Assembly (NCBI RefSeq): GCF_000020945.1
Contig: NC_011295.1
Span: forward strand, 62,001-126,000
Origin: Coprothermobacter proteolyticus DSM 5265
Lineage (GTDB): Bacteria; Coprothermobacterota; Coprothermobacteria; Coprothermobacterales; Coprothermobacteraceae
Reading direction: 5' to 3'
Length of the DNA: 64,000 bases
Of the stretch, positions 1 through 8,400 are shown in pieces. The notes under the pieces were generated by a model, which saw nothing but the letters and a program-made list of their open reading frames with translations, was not told where the DNA came from and ran no database searches. The position numbers were made by a program, and so were the translations under genes. Positions within the stretch are counted from its first letter, which is position 1, and every line of letters begins with the position of its first letter.

Positions 1-63
1 AACTTAAAGCTTACCACCTAATTGCTTGGTTGTTTACCAATCAAACCGAAACAGTGTATCATA

Positions 64-88
64 TATAATATCGTTTTGCAAAGCAAAA
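64..88 (+). promoter_or_regulatory. possible promoter and operator of the MATE gene
   Basis: A TATAAT hexamer lies at 64-69. The inverted repeat TTTTGC-AAA-GCAAAA lies at 74-88, where transcription from that hexamer would start. An inverted repeat at the start site suggests a repressor operator for the exporter. No good -35 box is visible. The call rests only on the sequence. Confidence 0.3.
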
Positions 89-172
89 TATTTTACATAT
101 AAACCGTTTCTAATATGACCTTGCAAAAGATCATAAAAGATTATTTGTGACTATCAAGGAGGTGCTCGACGA

Positions 173-1627
173 TTGGATAAACCGGAATACGTTGTGCCTC
201 AAGAAAATTCAGGGGACTGCAACAACACAATCACAACTGATGCAGAGGTGCCAACTAAGACCACGTCAGACGGTATTTCCATTGAGGAGCTTATCAAAGA
301 CCCAAAACTCATAAACAAGCGTGTTTGGCAGCTTGCTTGGCCTGCCATGGTGGAACTTTTACTTAGTACGTTGTTTAGTATGGTGGACATGATCATGGTG
401 GGGCGTATAAGCTACCAAGCTCTCACTGCGGTAGGGCTTACAAACCATCCTACCATGCTTGCTTTAGCTGTTTTCCAAGCATTAAACGTGGGTAGCACCG
501 CTTTAGTGGCTCGTTTTATAGGTTCTGGAGATATTAAGAATGCCAAAGCCACAGTACGCCAATCGATGGTGCTGGTAACCATACTGGGGATAGTAGTTTC
601 AATTGCCGGTTATTTGCTTTCCCCAGCCATTATAACGTTTATGAGAGCTGAACCAGACGTGTACCCCATGAGCGTGACCTATTTGCAAATTGTCTCTTTG
701 GGGTGGTTATTCACGACAATTTCTTTGAATGTGGGGGCAATCCTTAGAGGTAGCGGCGACACCATGACGCCCATGCGGTATAACCTTTTGTCAAACTTGC
801 TTAACGTGGTCGGCAACTACGTATTAATTTTCGGGAAATTTGGATTTCCTGCTATGGGCGTGGCAGGGGCAGCGTTATCCACTACACTGTGCCGTGGGGT
901 TGCTGCTTTTCTTGCCCTTCGTGCCATATTCAACAAGAACCGCAACATTGGTGTGTCGTTAAAAGACGACTACCGCATTGACAAGAATCTCTTAGAGCGT
1001 TTAATCAGTATTGGCTTACCCTCAGCCATGGAGCAGTTCCTGCTAAGGCTGGGGCAGGTGTTTTTCTCCCGTGCCGTAGCAGGGTTGGGAACGGCTGTTT
1101 ATGCGGCACACCAAACAGCAATCAATATCTCTTCTTTGACTTTTACGCCAGGCCAGGCTTTTGGTATGGCAGCTACCACCATGGTGGGGCAGAGCTTGGG
1201 TGCTAAACACCCAGATGTGGCAGAAAAAGCAGGCCTTGTCGCTAGAAGGATGGGGCTCATAATTGCTTTGGCCATTGCCATTGTCCTGTTCTTCTTTGGA
1301 TACGATGTTGCTCTGCTTTACGTTGATGACCCTGAGGTAGCTCGTGCAGCTGCCAATGCCTTAAAGATCCTTGCCATTATGCAGCCTATGCAGTCAACAC
1401 AGTTTATTTTAGCTGGAGCCCTTCGTGGTGCTGGAGATACACGTTGGCCGCTTTATTCTACTGCAATAGGCATTTGGGGTATCAGGGTTGTACTGGTGCA
1501 CGTGTTCATTGCCATGGGCATGGGGCTCATGGGTGCTTGGGTTGCACAGCTCTGTGACCAAGCTTTTCGAGCCGTGTTCATTTACACTAGATACAAATCG
1601 GGTGCTTGGAAGCACTCAAAAGTATGA
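173..1627 (+). CDS. MATE family multidrug/Na+ efflux protein
   Basis: Twelve-helix integral membrane exporter of the MATE (MOP superfamily) type, which pumps cationic drugs or metabolites out in exchange for Na+ or H+. The protein has 484 residues, normal for the family apart from a hydrophilic N-terminal extension of about 50 residues. The two homologous halves are visible: WQLAWPAMVELLLSTL near residue 52 begins the first, and the ILRGSGDTMTPM and ALRGAGDTRWPL motifs sit at equivalent places in each half. The start is TTG; AAGGAGGT at 156-163 lies 9 nt upstream and fixes it. The gene is probably monocistronic, because a separate promoter precedes the next gene. Substrate cannot be told from sequence. 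Confidence 0.9.
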   Translation: MDKPEYVVPQENSGDCNNTITTDAEVPTKTTSDGISIEELIKDPKLINKRVWQLAWPAMVELLLSTLFSMVDMIMVGRISYQALTAVGLTNHPTMLALAVFQALNVGSTALVARFIGSGDIKNAKATVRQSMVLVTILGIVVSIAGYLLSPAIITFMRAEPDVYPMSVTYLQIVSLGWLFTTISLNVGAILRGSGDTMTPMRYNLLSNLLNVVGNYVLIFGKFGFPAMGVAGAALSTTLCRGVAAFLALRAIFNKNRNIGVSLKDDYRIDKNLLERLISIGLPSAMEQFLLRLGQVFFSRAVAGLGTAVYAAHQTAINISSLTFTPGQAFGMAATTMVGQSLGAKHPDVAEKAGLVARRMGLIIALAIAIVLFFFGYDVALLYVDDPEVARAAANALKILAIMQPMQSTQFILAGALRGAGDTRWPLYSTAIGIWGIRVVLVHVFIAMGMGLMGAWVAQLCDQAFRAVFIYTRYKSGAWKHSKV

Positions 1628-1673
1628 AGAATTAGTTAGATAAAGTCAAGCCGAGAGGATGTACATTAACTTA

Positions 1674-1717
1674 ATGTTATTAACATAACATATACTTCCC
1701 TTAAAGTGTGGTATAAA
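1674..1717 (+). promoter_or_regulatory. operator-like inverted repeat and extended -10 before the sugar-binding gene
   Basis: ATGTTAT-TAAC-ATAACAT is a perfect inverted repeat at 1674-1691. It is followed by TGGTATAAA, an extended -10 element whose TATAAA is at 1712-1717. The repeat covers the place where a -35 box would sit. A sugar-responsive regulator of the LacI type could bind here. The geometry is seen in the sequence; the regulator is inference. Confidence 0.4.
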
Positions 1718-1753
1718 TTTCTTAGAAAACGCTTGGAGGGAGGTTGAATTGTT

Positions 1754-3376
1754 ATGAAAAAAACTTTAAGCATGTTAGTAATGGTTGCGCTACTTCTGGG
1801 CTTCGCTACGGTGTTGCCAACCACTGCTCAAACCAACAAACTTCTAGAATTGTACATAGGAGATACCACTGCTTATGTAAACGCTGCTTCAGTGAAGTTG
1901 GATTCACCACCAGTCATACAGAATTCTAGAACCTTGGTTCCTGTAAGGTTCATCAGTGAACAGATGGGAGCAAAGGTCACTTGGAACGATGTAAAACGTC
2001 AAGTAACCATTGCACAGGGAACCAAGACCATCATTTTAACTATCAATTCCAATAAGGTCCTTGTTAACGGCAAAACAGTAACCATTGATGTGCCAGCGAA
2101 GATCATCAATAGCCGAACCATGGTTCCTGTAAGATTTGTATCAGAGCAGTTGGGTTACAAGGTGAAGTGGGATCCTGTTAGCTACCGTGTACTTGTTTCC
2201 AACTTCGACACTGCCATGCCGGTGAACAAGAATGTAAAAGGCACAATTACCGTGTGGCATGGCTGGGGCTTGGGAACTGCAGAGGCTGATGCATTGGACA
2301 AAATCATTGCTGAGTTCCAGAAAGCTTATCCAAATGTAATAGTGAACCAAGTTCCAGTGGACTTCAACAACCTACAGAACAAGTTCCTTACTGCTGCTCC
2401 TCAGGGACAAGGCCCCGATATTGTCATCGGACCTCACGACTGGTTAGGGCAGTTTGCCAAGGCTGGACTTATCGATCCGATCAGCATTTCAGAACTGGTG
2501 CTCAGAGCTAACTACCTTACCACGGCCGTGAATGGTGTTTCCTATGCTGGCAAGGTTTACGGTTTACCTGAGTCAGTAAAGTCTGACGCATTGTTCTACA
2601 ACAAAGACTTTGTTAAAACATTGCCTACATCCATAAACGATCTACTTAATGCACATCAAAAGTACCCCGTACCAGGAGGAAGCCCATTAGTCTTTAATGC
2701 TGGCGATTTCTACCATGAAAGTTGGCTGCACTTTGGCATGGGCGGAGGAGTGTTCAACGGCACTAATTACAAGGATGTTTCTCCGATAAAGAATGCCGGT
2801 GCAGTTAAAGCATTCCAGGCATTGGTGGATATGAAAAACAAGAGTGTCATGCCGTCGTCGTTACCTGATTACGGCACATCCATGAGCTTATTCACCAACA
2901 ACAAGGCAGCTTTCTTTATTACAGGACCGTGGGAGTACGCTAACCTGAAGAAGGCACTAGGTGACAAAATGGGCGTTATGGTCATACCGGGTGGTAAGCC
3001 ATTCGTAACCATTGAGTCTACAATGCTTTCCAAGTACGCTAAGAATAAACCGGCGGCACTAGAGTTTATGAAGTTCTTCACGGGAGCCACTCTGGGACAA
3101 TCTAACTTTGATGCTGCAGCTTACCTGGGTAAGCAGATAGGCCATGTGCCAGCAGCAGTAAATGCTTACAGCGACACTTCAATTGCCAATGACCCCATCA
3201 TAAAGGTATTCTCAGCGCAGGCTGCGAAAGGTGTACCCATACCCAATGCACCTGAGATGGCGTCTGTTTGGTCTGCTATGAACCAAATACTGCCCACAGT
3301 GTATCAGGGCAAACTCAGTCCACAAGAAGCTGCTAACCAAGCTTACCAGCAGATAACGGAACAAATAGGTAAGTAG
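1754..3376 (+). CDS. sugar ABC transporter substrate-binding protein with N-terminal stalk domain (MalE-like)
   Basis: Secreted binding protein of the family-1 (MalE) cluster that delivers maltose/maltodextrin-like sugars to the two permeases encoded next. Residues 1-26 are a signal peptide ending TTAQ. Residues about 30-150 are two copper-amine-oxidase-like stalk repeats, seen as SRTLVPVRFISEQMGAKVTW and SRTMVPVRFVSEQLGYKVKW. The binding fold follows from TITVWHGWG near residue 162 to the end, with NKAAFFITGPWEYANLK typical of MalE proteins. A normal MalE has about 400 residues, and the stalk accounts for the excess. GGAGGGAGG at 1735-1743 supports the ATG. The stalk presumably holds the binding lobes off the cell surface; no lipobox is seen. 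Confidence 0.87.
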   Translation: MKKTLSMLVMVALLLGFATVLPTTAQTNKLLELYIGDTTAYVNAASVKLDSPPVIQNSRTLVPVRFISEQMGAKVTWNDVKRQVTIAQGTKTIILTINSNKVLVNGKTVTIDVPAKIINSRTMVPVRFVSEQLGYKVKWDPVSYRVLVSNFDTAMPVNKNVKGTITVWHGWGLGTAEADALDKIIAEFQKAYPNVIVNQVPVDFNNLQNKFLTAAPQGQGPDIVIGPHDWLGQFAKAGLIDPISISELVLRANYLTTAVNGVSYAGKVYGLPESVKSDALFYNKDFVKTLPTSINDLLNAHQKYPVPGGSPLVFNAGDFYHESWLHFGMGGGVFNGTNYKDVSPIKNAGAVKAFQALVDMKNKSVMPSSLPDYGTSMSLFTNNKAAFFITGPWEYANLKKALGDKMGVMVIPGGKPFVTIESTMLSKYAKNKPAALEFMKFFTGATLGQSNFDAAAYLGKQIGHVPAAVNAYSDTSIANDPIIKVFSAQAAKGVPIPNAPEMASVWSAMNQILPTVYQGKLSPQEAANQAYQQITEQIGK

Positions 3377-3394
3377 TATTGTCAATGACAAAAG

Positions 3395-3447
3395 GTGTGC
3401 AGGGCGACAAGAATCACATTGCAAGTTGTAGTGGTCGCCCTGCACAC
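3395..3447 (+). other. intercistronic 14-bp stem-loop between binding protein and permease genes
   Basis: The arms at 3395-3408 and 3434-3447 (GTGTGCAGGGCGAC and its exact complement) enclose a 25-nt loop. No T-run follows, so this is not a classic terminator. In malE-malF type operons such stems stabilise the upstream mRNA and lower downstream expression, which gives an excess of binding protein. That role is inferred here. Confidence 0.7.
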
Positions 3448-3512
3448 ACGTCAAGAGTGAAATGGACCATTTTGCTGATGAGATAAGAATATAAGAGAGA
3501 GGAAGACTGGAC

Positions 3513-4433
3513 ATGAGTAAAGTCAGAGAATGGCTCACCGCATATGGCTTTATAGCACCCGCCATGATAGCGATTATGCTCGTATCTGTTTATCCGCTGC
3601 TGTTTGGTGTTTCCATTGCTTTCACCGACATGTCCGTGTTCAACTACTTGTCACAAGAGTATAAGTTCATCGGTTTTTCTAACTTTTCAAACATGCTTCA
3701 TGACCCGGAGATATGGATTCTCACCTACAGGACTATTATTTGGACCGTCATTAACGTGTTTCTGCACGTTTCATTGGGTATTGTTTTTGCTATGCTCCTA
3801 TCTAAACCCTGGCTGAAGCTAAAACCAATTTTCCGTCTCATACTCATACTTCCTTGGGCAATTCCTTCTTTTATATCCATACAGGTGTGGCACGCCATGT
3901 TCAACGAGCAGTTTGGAGCTCTGAATCAGCTACTTCAAATGGTAGGCTTAAACCCTATTCCGTGGCTCAGCAACCCTACTTGGGCTTTCGTGGCGGTAGT
4001 GCTCACCAACGTGTGGTTGGGTGTGCCCTTCATGATGCTTATTGCTTTAGGTGGTCTAAACTCCATCCCAGAAGAGATTCAAGAAGCGGCTTACGTTGAT
4101 GGAGCGTCTCCTTGGCAGACCACACGCTATATAACTTTACCTTTGCTTCTTCGTACCATGGTGCCAGCTATTGTCCTAGGAATAATCTGGACTTTCAATA
4201 AGTTTGATGTGATTTACCTTATAACCCAGGGAGGTCCTCAAACTGTGGTCAACTTGGCTGGTCAGCAAAAGGTTATGGGAGCTACTGACCTGCTTATAAC
4301 CAAGATTTACAAGACAGCGTTCCAGTATCCAAACTCCTGGGGTATGGCTGCCGCTATGGGTTATTTGGTCTTTTTGGTGCTCCTGCTATTGTCCTTGCTG
4401 AATCTGCAAATACAGAACCTGGTGAAGGAGTGA
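3513..4433 (+). CDS. sugar ABC transporter permease (MalF-like)
   Basis: Inner-membrane subunit that forms half of the pore of the alpha-glucoside ABC importer. It has 306 residues with about six membrane segments. The cytoplasmic EAA loop that docks with the ATPase reads EEIQEAAYVDGASPWQTTRY near residues 190-209 and is characteristic of binding-protein-dependent permeases. The ATG is preceded by GAGAGGAAG. The gene is 6 bp upstream of its partner permease and follows the binding-protein gene after a stem-loop. No ATPase is encoded in the cluster, so a shared MsmK/MalK-type ATPase elsewhere is inferred. Confidence 0.88.
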   Translation: MSKVREWLTAYGFIAPAMIAIMLVSVYPLLFGVSIAFTDMSVFNYLSQEYKFIGFSNFSNMLHDPEIWILTYRTIIWTVINVFLHVSLGIVFAMLLSKPWLKLKPIFRLILILPWAIPSFISIQVWHAMFNEQFGALNQLLQMVGLNPIPWLSNPTWAFVAVVLTNVWLGVPFMMLIALGGLNSIPEEIQEAAYVDGASPWQTTRYITLPLLLRTMVPAIVLGIIWTFNKFDVIYLITQGGPQTVVNLAGQQKVMGATDLLITKIYKTAFQYPNSWGMAAAMGYLVFLVLLLLSLLNLQIQNLVKE

Positions 4434-4439
4434 TGCGCT

Positions 4440-5309
4440 GTGGCTTTGAAGCAGAAACCATCACGGTTTGAAGTATTTTACACATACGCACTTATCATCG
4501 TTGCATGCATTGCCGTGCTGTTTCCCATTTACTGGATCTTCACTACTTCACTAAGGCCCTTTGACATTCTTGCTACGCCAAAACTAGAGCTCTGGCCGGA
4601 GGGTGCTACCCTTTCGAACTACATAAACATTTTTAAAGACCAGAATTTTTACACAGCTTTCATAAATTCCATAAAAATATCAGTCGTTGCTACGCTACTT
4701 GGGGTGATTCTGGCAACGTTGGCTGCTTACGCTTTTAGTCGCTTTGAGTTTCCGGGCAAAGGACCTTTCTACTACTACTACATCATTTCGCAAATGTTTC
4801 CCAGTGTGGTGGGCTTAATACCACTCTTTGTTATCTTTCTTAGGATTGGCTTGCTCAGTGAAGAACCGTTTTTGGGTATCCCTAAGGTGCACTGGGCACT
4901 CATAATAATCTATGGAGCTGGAGGCTTAGCTTTCTCGGTTTGGAATATGAAAGGGTTTTTTGACGCCATACCCAAAGAGTTGGATGAAGCTGCCATGATT
5001 GATGGGGCTGGCTCCTTCACGATTTTTTGGAGAATCATCTTACCGCTGGCCACTCCTGGCATCGCTATAACGGCGTTGTTTATTTTCATGGGAGCTTGGC
5101 TGGAGTTCGTTACCGCCATGACATTCCTGAGTAATCCGAAGCTTTACACTTTGCCTCTGTGGATCAACTTATCCATTACTAATCCTTTTGGTATACCGTG
5201 GGCTAAATTTGCCGCAGCATCTTTAGTTATTGCTGTGCCTGTAACACTTTTGTTCTTGTTCTTGCAGCGGTACCTGCTCAGTGGATTACTCAGAGGTGCT
5301 ATTAAGTAG
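4440..5309 (+). CDS. sugar ABC transporter permease (MalG-like)
   Basis: Second pore subunit of the same importer, 289 residues. The first helix begins near residue 15, and the family hallmark N-terminus YWIFTTSLRPFDILATP is present. The EAA loop reads KELDEAAMIDGAGSFTIFWR near residues 180-199. The start is GTG with GAAGGAG at 4424-4430, overlapping the end of the preceding gene, which implies translational coupling. The cluster continues into the secreted amylase after 95 bp, so transport and extracellular starch degradation are probably co-expressed. Confidence 0.88.
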   Translation: MALKQKPSRFEVFYTYALIIVACIAVLFPIYWIFTTSLRPFDILATPKLELWPEGATLSNYINIFKDQNFYTAFINSIKISVVATLLGVILATLAAYAFSRFEFPGKGPFYYYYIISQMFPSVVGLIPLFVIFLRIGLLSEEPFLGIPKVHWALIIIYGAGGLAFSVWNMKGFFDAIPKELDEAAMIDGAGSFTIFWRIILPLATPGIAITALFIFMGAWLEFVTAMTFLSNPKLYTLPLWINLSITNPFGIPWAKFAAASLVIAVPVTLLFLFLQRYLLSGLLRGAIK

Positions 5310-5404
5310 TTGAGTAAATATCAGAAAGAAATGGGTAAAAAAATAAAAACAAGAGCTATCAATGTACACGTGAAACGTGAAATATTGCGAGGAGGTGGAA
5401 CGCA

Positions 5405-8400
5405 GTGACAGCGAAGAAGTTTGTAAGTTTATTGGTGGCTGTGGTACTGTGCCTGGCGCTGATGCCAGTAGGGCTAGTTAGAGCACAGGAAGAGCCAGTT
5501 TTGACTGTAGGTGACCACAGCGTGCCGTTTCTTTACCGTGACGGCTACTATGTGGCCAGCGCCACGGTAACACCTGAGGTTAAGAAGTTCACAGCTAGTG
5601 GGGGAACTCTACCCGCCCACGAGCAGGAGATTTCTGTTGTAGGAGAGAGGCTGTTAGTTGTGAATTATCACGATGGTGCATTTAACTACAAGCTATTGCC
5701 GCTTAAGAGTGATGGTGTGGTCCTGGAAGATGTGAAACTAATACGTTATCCTGAAGGCGCCGTACCAGCAGGAACCGAAGTTACTTTCTATGTTTACACT
5801 CCACGCAGGGATGTAAGCAAAGTGGTCCTTACCTTGACTGATAGAGGGCTCAGTGACGACCAAGCACCTACCAGTGGAAAGCCAAAAGCTGTAAAGGACA
5901 TTGAGCTTACAAAAGTAGCAGAAAGCAATGATGGATTTTACGACGTTTGGAGCTATAAGTTCACGCCTGAGGAAGTAACTTGGTACCAGTACGTGGCATA
6001 TGCTTACGACGGTTCTAAGAAGCGTCAAGTGGGTGAAGGCAGGCTGACCGTTTACGATCCTGACTTTACAACACCGGATTGGCTTAAGAATGCCGTCATT
6101 TACCAAATATTCCCCGATAGGTTCAAAAACGGTAATCCGGAAAATGACGTAACTGAAGAAGGGCAGAAGTTTACCTTCCATGATGACTATTTTGATGAGG
6201 ATTTTACTTTGCCAGGAGATTACATGGGACAGCTCATACAAGGTGCAAATTGGGCGGATCCTGTGACCTCTTGGGCAACAGTGACCATGACTGATGGAAG
6301 CAAGAAATGCGGTTACGTTGACTCTTACCGGTTTTACGGTGGCGATTTAGAGGGCATTATTGAAGAGCTGGATTACCTAAAGAGCTTAGGGGTTACAGCT
6401 ATTTATCTGAACCCCATTTTCCCGTCAGAAACCACTCACAGGTACGATCCAGCCAGCTACTTTGGAGTGGATCCACGCTTAGGCGACGCAGAGACCTTTA
6501 AGAAGCTTACTGAAGAAGCAGCTAAGCGTGGCATAAAAATCATAAACGACATCACACCTGATCACAGCGGAGACGATTCCCTGTACTTTGATGTGAAAGG
6601 TGCCTACAGCACTGTTGGTGCACATGAAAGTCAGGAATCTCCTTTCTTTGATTGGTACACGTTCACTGAGTGGCCCGATAAGTGGCAGGGTTGGGCAGGA
6701 TTCAGTGCCATGCCCATCATCAACGTGCTCAATCCCAAGGTGCAGGAGTTCTTCCTAACTGGTGAAAAGAATGTCATGAAGTATTGGCATGAACTGGGTA
6801 GCTCTGGATGGCGTGTGGACGTAGCCATGCAAGTGCCTATGGGCTTTACCAGACAGATGCGTAAGGCCTTGAAAGCATTGGACCCCGATAACGTCATGAT
6901 TGCCGAGGTTTGGGATCATTACGACCAAGTAATTCCCATGGTGCTTGGCGATTCCTTTGACAGTGCCATGAACTACAGGGTCAGGTCTTTACTCATAGGC
7001 GACTGGGATAACGACCATGCTGGAACAAATCCGAAGTTCCAGGGATTTTTCCTGAAAAAGGAAATGACTCAAGAGGATTTCTGGCAAAACTACCTGCAGA
7101 TGAAGAATGATTATCCCAGAGAAGCTTTCTACGCCATGATGAACCTGGTGGACAGCCACGATGCAGCCAGACCGCTGTACTACTTAACAAACACCTGGGA
7201 TGACAAGGCAAAAGATGCAATGAAGGCACTATCATTCTTCCTCTATACCATACCCGGAGCACCTACCACCTTCTACGGTGACGAGGCTGGAGCCACCAAC
7301 GAAGGGGAGTTTGGTTGCAATAAGGACAGACCCATAACCGATGATCCATTCATGAGGGTGCCCTTCCCATGGGGTAAGGAAGATACTAACCTTCAGGAGT
7401 GGTACAAGAACCTAGGTGCAGTGAGAAATGAGTACTCCTTCCTAAGAACTGGAGAAATACAGCCACTTGCGGTGGAAGGCAGCGACCGAGTAATCGCTTA
7501 TCTGCGCTATGACGAGAACGGAACAGCTTTGGCACTGTTTAACGGTTCTGATGAAACCGCCACAGTGTCTGTTGATGTGGGCTACTACTTCAAAGAAGAT
7601 GCCGCATTAAAGGGTGTCATAGGTGAGGACATGAAGCTTGAGGGTGGCATACTCACCCTTACGTTGAAGCCTTTTGAAACCCGGCTTGCAGTAACCACTG
7701 ACAGCGTTAGCAAAGCTGATCAGATAGACCTTAAGGGCGCTGTTGATGGTCAGAAGGTTACCCTTACCTTTAGTGGCAATACCGTAGTGGAAAAGCGCGA
7801 CTTAACCACTGGTGAAGTAACCACACTGGAAGCAAAAGACGGTCTTGAAGATGTGGCTCGTGCTGGGCACAAGTACATTTACACTGTGTCCGTGTTAGAA
7901 GATGGCCTTAAGGTAGCAGAAGGGACCTACACTGCTGAAATTGCAGGACAAGAAGAGGTTGAGCCACCCATAGTGGCAGAAGAGGAAGAAGAACCCGAAG
8001 TTCCATCGGCAGTACTAACGCCAGTAGTCATAGAGGACCCAGAAGGTGACGATTACGGACCTGGCTACTACACCTACCCAACAGACCCCGTGTTCAAAGA
8101 CGGAGACTTTGACCTGTTGAAGTTTGAGCTTGGGTTATACGAAGGCAGTTACACAGCCACGTACACCGTAGGTAACTTAGATGATGCATGGGGTTCTACA
8201 ATTGGACTAAGCAAAGCCACATACTTCTTGTTCATAGACAACAAAGCAGATGAAGGCACAACACAAGGTATAGAGGGGTTGAACATCAGTTTTGCAGAGA
8301 ACTTCAAGTGGGACGTAGCATTGCAGATAGAAGGCTGGGAGAGCAAGGTATACAAGGTAAGCAGTGGAGAGATAAACGCAGCTAATGCAGCGGATCTTGG

